64,000 bases of DNA, from the NCBI RefSeq assembly GCF_026340675.1, contig NZ_JAPEOX010000002.1, forward strand, positions 1,612,001 to 1,676,000, written 5' to 3'. Source of the DNA: Streptomyces sp. NBC_01264. GTDB lineage: Bacteria > Actinomycetota > Actinomycetes > Streptomycetales > Streptomycetaceae. A program made the translations under genes and the position numbers. Below the pieces are notes generated by a model. That model made no database searches. It was not told the DNA's origin and saw only the letters and a program-made list of their open reading frames with translations. Of the stretch, positions 59,472 through 64,000 are shown piece by piece. Position 1 is the first letter of the stretch, and each line of letters opens with the position of its first letter.

Positions 59472-60698
59472 TCAAGAGGGATAGAGCTGGGCGTGGTGTG
59501 ACCAGGCGGTTGCTTCGTCGTAGTGGGTGCGGGTTTTGAGGCATCCGTGGAGGATGCCGACGAGGCGGTTTCCGACCTGGCGGAGGGCAGGGTTGTAGCC
59601 GGCGTCGCGGGCGCGCTGCTTGTCGTAGTAGCGGCGGGCGCCGGGTGAGGTGTTCAGCGCGGAGAACGCCTGGAGTTGCAGGGCCGAGGCGAGGCGGTTG
59701 TTGCGGACGTAGCGGGCCTGGACGGTGTGGCTCTTGCCGGAGGCCCGGGTGATAGGGCTGGTCCCGGCGTAGTTCTTGCGGGCCTTCGCGTTGTCGTAGC
59801 GGGTGGGGTCGTCCCCGAACTCGGCGAGCACCCGGGCGCCGGTGATCTCCGCGATGCCGGGCATCGAGAGGTAGATCTCAGCGTCCGGGTGCTCAAGAAA
59901 ATGTGCCTTCACCTGCCTTTCGAGCTCGGCTATCTGCTCGTTCAGACTGATCAGCAGGCGCGCGTGGGCTGTCGCGGCGGCCGCGTAGGCGGCGGTCACC
60001 GGTTCGGGCAGACCGAGGTGTTCTTCTCGCAGCGCGGTCTGGATCGTGGCGGCTTTCTGGGGCCGGTTGTGCCGGCGGTGGCGGGTCAGGACCGCGGTGA
60101 TCTGGGGGCGCGTCAGCTTCGCCGCGGTGGCGGGCGTGGGCGCCTTGATCAGCAGCTCCAGTGCGTCCGTGCTGGTCAGCGCCAAGTCGGCGTAGGCGTC
60201 CAGGGCCGCGGGGAAGTACTCGCGCAGCGTATTGCGCAGCCGCTGGAAGGTGCGGGTGCGTTCCCAGATCAGTGTCTGGTGGGCACGGGCGACGACCTTC
60301 ACGGCCTGGGCCTGCTCGCTGTCTCCAGCGACGGGCCGCAACTGGTCACGGTCGATACGGACCATGTCTGCCAGCGCGTGCGCATCGCCTTTATCGCTCT
60401 TGGCGCCGGAGGTTCCGTAGCGTTCCTTGAACCGGTTGACCTGCCTCGGGTTGATCGCGAACACCTGGTAGCCGGAGGCGATCAGGGCCTGCACCCACGG
60501 GCCGCGATCGGTCTCGATCCCCACCACCACCTCGGCGGAGTCCACATCCGCGCCACCGTACTTCGCGATGAGCGCGTGCAGTTTCGCGATGCCCTCCACC
60601 CCCTCGGGCAGGGTCGCGACGGCCAGCTTGCGGCCCGTCCCGTCCTGGACCTCGACATCGTGATGGTCTTCGGCCCAGTCGTCACCGATCAGCAGCAA
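59472..60698 (-). CDS. IS110-family DEDD recombinase
   Basis: A 408-residue transposase with an N-terminal RuvC-like DEDD domain (LLIGDDWAEDHHDVEVQDGTG; ALIAKYGGADVDSAEVVVGIETDRGPW; GTSGAKSDKGDAHALADMV) and a C-terminal Transposase_20 domain with the catalytic serine region (YLSMPGIAEITGARVLAEFGDDPTRYDNAKARKNYAGTSPITRASGKS). TTG at 60698 is chosen because GGGAGAG lies five bases upstream; an ORF continuing upstream has a non-family composition. The catalytic residues are present. Confidence 0.92.
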   Translation of the reverse strand: MLLIGDDWAEDHHDVEVQDGTGRKLAVATLPEGVEGIAKLHALIAKYGGADVDSAEVVVGIETDRGPWVQALIASGYQVFAINPRQVNRFKERYGTSGAKSDKGDAHALADMVRIDRDQLRPVAGDSEQAQAVKVVARAHQTLIWERTRTFQRLRNTLREYFPAALDAYADLALTSTDALELLIKAPTPATAAKLTRPQITAVLTRHRRHNRPQKAATIQTALREEHLGLPEPVTAAYAAAATAHARLLISLNEQIAELERQVKAHFLEHPDAEIYLSMPGIAEITGARVLAEFGDDPTRYDNAKARKNYAGTSPITRASGKSHTVQARYVRNNRLASALQLQAFSALNTSPGARRYYDKQRARDAGYNPALRQVGNRLVGILHGCLKTRTHYDEATAWSHHAQLYPS

Positions 60699-60935
60699 CA
60701 GTTCTCTCCCGCTCGTATCCGTTCGTTCAGTTGCACAGCAGCCTGCGGAAGGCACGGCACGCGGCCTAATGGATCCAGTGCTCACGCCCGTGGGCGGGCA
60801 CGCCATCCCATCAGCGGTCATGGCCTCCCGGCCGACCAGCAGGGGCACGGTCTGACCACAGAACTCGAACGGCTCCGGCATCGGAAGTGCTCACCTGCTG
60901 GCGGCTACAACATCAAGTCTCTACGACCCGATACG
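60699..60935 (-). ncRNA. Candidate IS110 bridge RNA region
   Basis: In characterised IS110 elements the noncoding left end, transcribed towards the recombinase, folds into a bridge RNA with target- and donor-binding loops. This 237-base gap is the correct size and place, and holds stem elements such as GCCCGTGGGC (inside TGCTCACGCCCGTGGGCGGG). The exact ends and loops were not derived; position and family are the only support. Confidence 0.35.
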
Positions 60936-60940
60936 TCCCA

Positions 60941-61453
60941 TTAGGCATCCACCACTGCCGCGAACGCCGCGTAGGCACGCTCGTCGAAGAGGACGAACCG
61001 GACCTCCTCCACCTCGGTCCGGGTGGCCCGTACGGTCTCCACCGCGATCCGCGCCCCGTCGTCCATCGGCCAGCCGTAGACGCCGGTGGAGATCGCGGGG
61101 AAGGCGACCGTACGGGCCCCCAGCTCGTCGGCGACCCGCAGCGACTCCCGGTAGCAGGAGGCGAGCAGCTCCGAGCGGTCCTCCCCGCGCGACCAGACCG
61201 GTCCGACCGTGTGGATCACGTGCTCCGCCGGGAGCCGGCCGGCCGTGGTGGCGACGGCCCGGCCCGTCGCCAGGCCCTTGCCGTAGTGGGAGCGGCGCAG
61301 GTCCTCGCAGGCGGCCAGGATCTCCGGGCCGCCGCGCCGGTGGATGGCTCCGTCGACCCCGCCGCCGCCGAGGAGCGAGGAGTTCGCGGCGTTGACCACC
61401 GCGTCGGCCGCCTCGGCGGTGATGTCGCCCTGGACGATCGTGATGCGCGGCAT
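60941..61453 (-). CDS. Macro-domain O-acetyl-ADP-ribose deacetylase
   Basis: A 170-residue macro domain, MacroD/YmdB type: [39 protein letters not shown] carries the N-A-A-N and G-G-G-V-D-x-A-I-H loop, and [20 protein letters not shown] the phosphate-binding loop. The enzyme removes ADP-ribose from O-acetyl-ADP-ribose or modified proteins. The stop TAA touches the IS110 junction repeat. It is followed upstream by the antiporter gene on the same strand. Confidence 0.95.
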   Translation of the reverse strand: MPRITIVQGDITAEAADAVVNAANSSLLGGGGVDGAIHRRGGPEILAACEDLRRSHYGKGLATGRAVATTAGRLPAEHVIHTVGPVWSRGEDRSELLASCYRESLRVADELGARTVAFPAISTGVYGWPMDDGARIAVETVRATRTEVEEVRFVLFDERAYAAFAAVVDA

Positions 61454-61501
61454 GGGATTCCCTTTCTCCGCTTCTCCGCCGATGCGGCAATCGCCCTGGC
61501 A

Positions 61502-62809
61502 TCAGCGGGATTTCGTCTCGTTGGCATCGAACTTCCGCAGCGGGACGGTACGCGGCTCCGGCCGGGTCGAGCCACCGGCGCGGGCGCCCGGGGCCCTCGT
61601 GGCGGGGAGGATCCGGCTCAGCAGCGGACCGGTGAGCGCGGTGGTCGTCACCGCCATCACCACCATCAGCGAGTACAGCTTCGCGTCCAGGAGGCCGAGC
61701 TCCAAGCCGACGCCGAGGACCACCAGTTCGGTGAGCCCGCGCGTGTTCAGCAGGGCGCCGAGCGCCGCCGCGCGGCGACCGTCCACCCCTCCGATGCGTG
61801 CGCCGACGTACGCGCCGCCGAACTTCCCGGTGACGGCCACGGCCATGACGGCGGCCAGCAGGCCGAGGTCCGATCCGTTCAGACGGGAGAGATCGACCTT
61901 CAGGCCGGACAATACGAAGTACACGGGCAGCAGGAGCAGACCGCACAGCGGTTCCACCCTGTGGAGGACTCCGTCCCGGAGTCCGCCGTCCGTTCCCCGC
62001 GGCAGTACGGCACCGAACAGGAACGCGCCGAAGATGTAGTGGAGGCCCAGCCATTCGGTGAAGGCGGCCGACACCAGGAGCCCGCCGAGCACGAGCGCGA
62101 GAAGGTTCCTGTTGCCGGCCCGGCCGCCCGGCTCGTCCTGCGCGACCATCCCGGCGGCCCGGCGGAGCAGCGGGCGGACCACGCTGACCATCAGCGCCAC
62201 GTACGGCACCAGCAGCGCCGGCCGCCAGTCGAAGCGCTCGCCCGTGGCGATCGCGACCACCACGGCGAGCAGGGTCCAGGCGAGCAGGTCGGCGATGGCG
62301 GCGCAGGCCAGGGCGGTGGCACCGACCCGGGTGCCGGCCAGGTCGCGGTCGGCGATGATCCGCGCCAGGACGGGAAACGCCGTCACGGACATCGCGACCG
62401 AGAAGAACAGCACGAAGCCGACGGGCGAGCCTTGGTGATGCGAGGACACCAGCGTCCAGGCCAGTGCGGCGCCCAGTACCAGCGGCAGCAGGGTCGAGCA
62501 GAGGGACGTCCACAGGGTGACCCGTCCCCCGCCCCGCAGGATGCCGAGGTCGAGCTCACTGCCGACGACGAACATGAAGAGCGCGACACCCACCGCGGCG
62601 AGTGCGTCGAGCAGGGGCCGGACCCCGATGGGGAAGAGAACGCCGGAGAGGTGGCTGCCGAACAGGGTGGGCCCCAGCAGTACCCCGGTGAGGATCTCAC
62701 CGATCACCGCGGGCTGACCGAATCTGCGCGCCAGTGCTCCCATGGCCCGCGCGAGACCCAGGATCACGGCCAGGCCCAGGAAGAGGTGGACGGCCTGGGG
62801 CCCGCTCAC
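61502..62809 (-). CDS. CPA2 family cation:proton antiporter
   Basis: A 435-residue antiporter with 12-13 TM helices. Start MSGPQAVHLFLGLAVILGLARAMGALARRFGQPAVIGEILTGVLLGPTLFG is the CPA2 N terminus; AIADLLAWTLLAVVVAI contains the functional aspartate of the unwound helix, and YIFGAFLFGAVLPRG and LNTRGLTELVVLGVGLELGLL are other hallmarks. It lacks a fused TrkA domain. Natural substrate (Na+ or K+ for H+) is not readable. Forty-eight bases separate it from the macro gene. Confidence 0.93.
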   Translation of the reverse strand: MSGPQAVHLFLGLAVILGLARAMGALARRFGQPAVIGEILTGVLLGPTLFGSHLSGVLFPIGVRPLLDALAAVGVALFMFVVGSELDLGILRGGGRVTLWTSLCSTLLPLVLGAALAWTLVSSHHQGSPVGFVLFFSVAMSVTAFPVLARIIADRDLAGTRVGATALACAAIADLLAWTLLAVVVAIATGERFDWRPALLVPYVALMVSVVRPLLRRAAGMVAQDEPGGRAGNRNLLALVLGGLLVSAAFTEWLGLHYIFGAFLFGAVLPRGTDGGLRDGVLHRVEPLCGLLLLPVYFVLSGLKVDLSRLNGSDLGLLAAVMAVAVTGKFGGAYVGARIGGVDGRRAAALGALLNTRGLTELVVLGVGLELGLLDAKLYSLMVVMAVTTTALTGPLLSRILPATRAPGARAGGSTRPEPRTVPLRKFDANETKSR

Positions 62810-62879
62810 CGCCGGCCTCCGTCCCCGGGTGCATTCGGTTCATCCGGTCTTGTCCACGGAGGGACAGGGCAACCGATCA

Positions 62880-63521
62880 TCACGAAGACTCCTCACCACG
62901 TGTCGTGTGCCGCTTGAGGAGACTTACCGCGACAGACCGATGACACGTCGAAGCTCCGGTGATTCGGGGCGACTTCGGAAGCTCGCCCCGCTCGACCGGA
63001 GCTCCGTCGCGTGAGTAAGGGGCCGGCTCGGACGCGCTCGCCGCCCGGCCGGGAAGGACCTCGCCCCCCCCGCCGCCCCCGTCCTCCAGGCTGGCGGCGA
63101 GGCGGGTGGGGGCCGGCAGGGCCGTACGGAGCGCCGCGCGGTCGGCGTGGGGCAGGGCCGTCAGCGCGTGCTCCAGGCGGCGTTCGTGGGCGCGGGTCCA
63201 AGCCGCCAGCCGCAGCCGGCCTGCGTCGGTGGCGCGGACGGCCGCGGCGCGCCGCTCCTCGCTGTCCACCTCGCTGTCCACCTCGCGGATCACCAGCCCG
63301 TTCGTGGCCGTCGTGGCGACGAGTCCGCTCACCGTGGACTGCGCGAGGCGCTGGTGGGAGGCGAGTTCGCTGACGCGCACCGGGGAGTGCTCGACGCAGA
63401 CCTGGAGGAGTTCCACCTGGGCCATGGGGAGCGAGGCGTCCATCGCCCATGAGGAGGCAGAAGAAAAGGAGGAAATACCCGCCCCGCGAGGGCCATAAGA
63501 CCGGAACGCCGCTTCCACCAC
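62880..63521 (-). CDS. MarR-like winged-helix regulator
   Basis: A 213-residue protein with a MarR-type wHTH: LPMAQVELLQVCVEHSPVRVSELASHQRLAQSTVSGLVATTATNGLVIREVDSEVDSEERRAAAVRATDAGRLRLAAW. From about residue 145 the protein carries a glycine-rich stretch over a C/G homopolymer (63066-63084) and an odd tail that may come from a frameshift. GTG start at 63521 is uncertain; ATG at 63443 would begin MDASLPMAQ. Divergent from the PiT gene. Confidence 0.7.
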   Translation of the reverse strand: MVEAAFRSYGPRGAGISSFSSASSWAMDASLPMAQVELLQVCVEHSPVRVSELASHQRLAQSTVSGLVATTATNGLVIREVDSEVDSEERRAAAVRATDAGRLRLAAWTRAHERRLEHALTALPHADRAALRTALPAPTRLAASLEDGGGGGGEVLPGRAASASEPAPYSRDGAPVERGELPKSPRITGASTCHRSVAVSLLKRHTTRGEESS

Positions 63522-63581
63522 GGCCGGGCCGGGAATTCACGACGAAATCCTTTACGGATTTTCCCGGCATTTTTGCCTTCC

Positions 63582-63621
63582 TATACTTAACGCCGCCTTA
63601 TTCGCTTTCCGTTCACCGAGG
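63582..63621 (+). promoter_or_regulatory. Candidate PiT promoter and PHO-box-like sequence
   Basis: TATACT at 63582-63587 is an AT-rich -10 candidate. GTTCACC (63611-63617) is the PHO-box repeat unit of Streptomyces PhoP, with a weaker ATTCGCT 11 bases before it. AAATCC...GGATTT near 63545-63561 forms an inverted repeat. Support for PhoP control is suggestive only. Confidence 0.4.
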
Positions 63622-63699
63622 AGCCCGATTTGTCCGGTTCGGCGCGCCTATGGTTCTGACGTACCGCTCCCCTCCAGAGACTCGTAGAGACACGCACTC

Positions 63700-64000
63700 A
63701 TGGACTCCTCCACGACGCTCATCGCGATCACCATCGCGGTGGCCCTGCTCTTCGACTTCACCAACGGGTTCCACGACACGGCGAACGCGGTGGCCACCGC
63801 CATCGCCACCGGCGCATTGCGCCCCAAGGTCGCCGTGGCCATGTCGGCGGTGTGCAATCTCGCCGGCGCCTTCGTTTCGGTGGCGGTCGCCAAGACGATC
63901 TCCGGCGGCATCATCGACGAGCACGCCGGAATACGTCCGCCGGTCATCCTCGCCGCCCTGACCGGGGCCATCCTGTGGAATCTGGTGACCTGGCTGCTCG
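63700..64000 (+). CDS. PiT family inorganic phosphate transporter (partial, N-terminal)
   Basis: Only the first 100 residues lie in the window. The diagnostic PiT motif FDFTNGFHDTANAVATAIATGAL and its second helix (RPKVAVAMSAVCNLAGAFVSVAVAKTI) are present, with the ATG at 63700. PiT proteins import metal-phosphate with protons. The rest is downstream of the window. Divergent from the MarR gene; a PHO-box-like sequence lies upstream. Confidence 0.95.
   Translation, partial: MDSSTTLIAITIAVALLFDFTNGFHDTANAVATAIATGALRPKVAVAMSAVCNLAGAFVSVAVAKTISGGIIDEHAGIRPPVILAALTGAILWNLVTWLL

Larger units (their letters stand above)
59461..60935. mobile_element. IS110-family insertion sequence
   Basis: A single recombinase gene with a ~240-base noncoding 5' end, the usual IS110 plan. 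The six bases TCCCAT occur immediately outside at 59455-59460 and at 60936-60941, possibly the shared core at the junctions. IS110 ends have no long inverted repeats, which fits. It lies between the TetR gene and the macro-domain gene, both minus strand, and so separates them. Confidence 0.7.

Overview
The window is high-GC DNA with strong GC bias at third codon positions, many GTG/TTG starts and pervasive long antisense shadow ORFs. Gene content (ccr/ecm ethylmalonyl-CoA genes, mycothiol-era DinB proteins, Rv2578c-type radical SAM protein, several SpoIIE-type PP2C phosphatases, an ECF sigma gene with a CU044_5270-like partner, IS481 and IS110 elements) points to a Streptomyces or close relative, chromosomal rather than plasmid DNA. 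No rRNA, tRNA or CRISPR array was seen.

Layout. 1-2.2 kb: end of an NTF2/SnoaL-like gene, then thyA-folA (dTMP and tetrahydrofolate), then a decayed FtsX-type permease. 2.4-7.7 kb: DUF5107/TPR protein, DinB protein, a GNAT + arginase-fold pair, a GNAT-like protein and a LapA-like membrane protein. 7.7-12.6 kb: one tightly overlapping minus-strand operon of three peptidases (M55 D-aminopeptidase, M20, S9) with an SRPBCC gene upstream. 12.8-18.2 kb: a broken HEAT-repeat gene, a radical SAM gene behind a LexA-type box, a secreted tripeptidyl aminopeptidase-like hydrolase, RidA and a HEAT protein.

18.6-28.1 kb is the metabolic core: 3-hydroxyacyl-CoA dehydrogenase, TetR regulator, crotonyl-CoA carboxylase/reductase, ethylmalonyl-CoA mutase, beta-methylmalyl/malyl-CoA lyase, mesaconyl-CoA hydratase and methylsuccinyl-CoA dehydrogenase. 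Together these carry acetoacetyl-CoA-derived C4 units to glyoxylate and propionyl-CoA, i.e. acetate assimilation without isocitrate lyase and supply of C4/C5 CoA extender units. It is followed by psd-pssA (phosphatidylethanolamine synthesis), a repeat-rich intergenic region, and an ada-alkA/ogt alkylation repair pair.

32.9-43 kb: methyltransferase, Nudix, BCCT transporter, glycerate kinase, isochorismatase-like hydrolase with a divergent GlxA/AraC regulator, and a large sensor phosphatase. 42.9-54 kb holds three PP2C/SpoIIE-type phosphatases, a stand-alone MASE1 membrane sensor, RecQ, an ECF sigma gene with a frameshifted partner, and two copies of a ~160-166-bp fold-back element bounded by CTAG, one of them split by an IS481-family element. 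54-64 kb: aminotransferase + EamA exporter with divergent Lrp regulator, an SDR/alpha-beta hydrolase fusion and its likely TetR repressor (shared operator), an IS110-family element, a macro-domain protein, a CPA2 antiporter, MarR regulator and the start of a PiT phosphate transporter.

The most unusual signals are: the CTAG-bounded fold-back element whose outer TAG serves as stop codon for the neighbouring gene at both loci; tandem operators over an apparently leaderless promoter before a GNAT gene; an arginase-fold protein lacking the metal-binding histidines; the poly-C frameshift in the ECF sigma partner; and the SDR-hydrolase fusion with a matching operator in its own and the adjacent TetR promoter.
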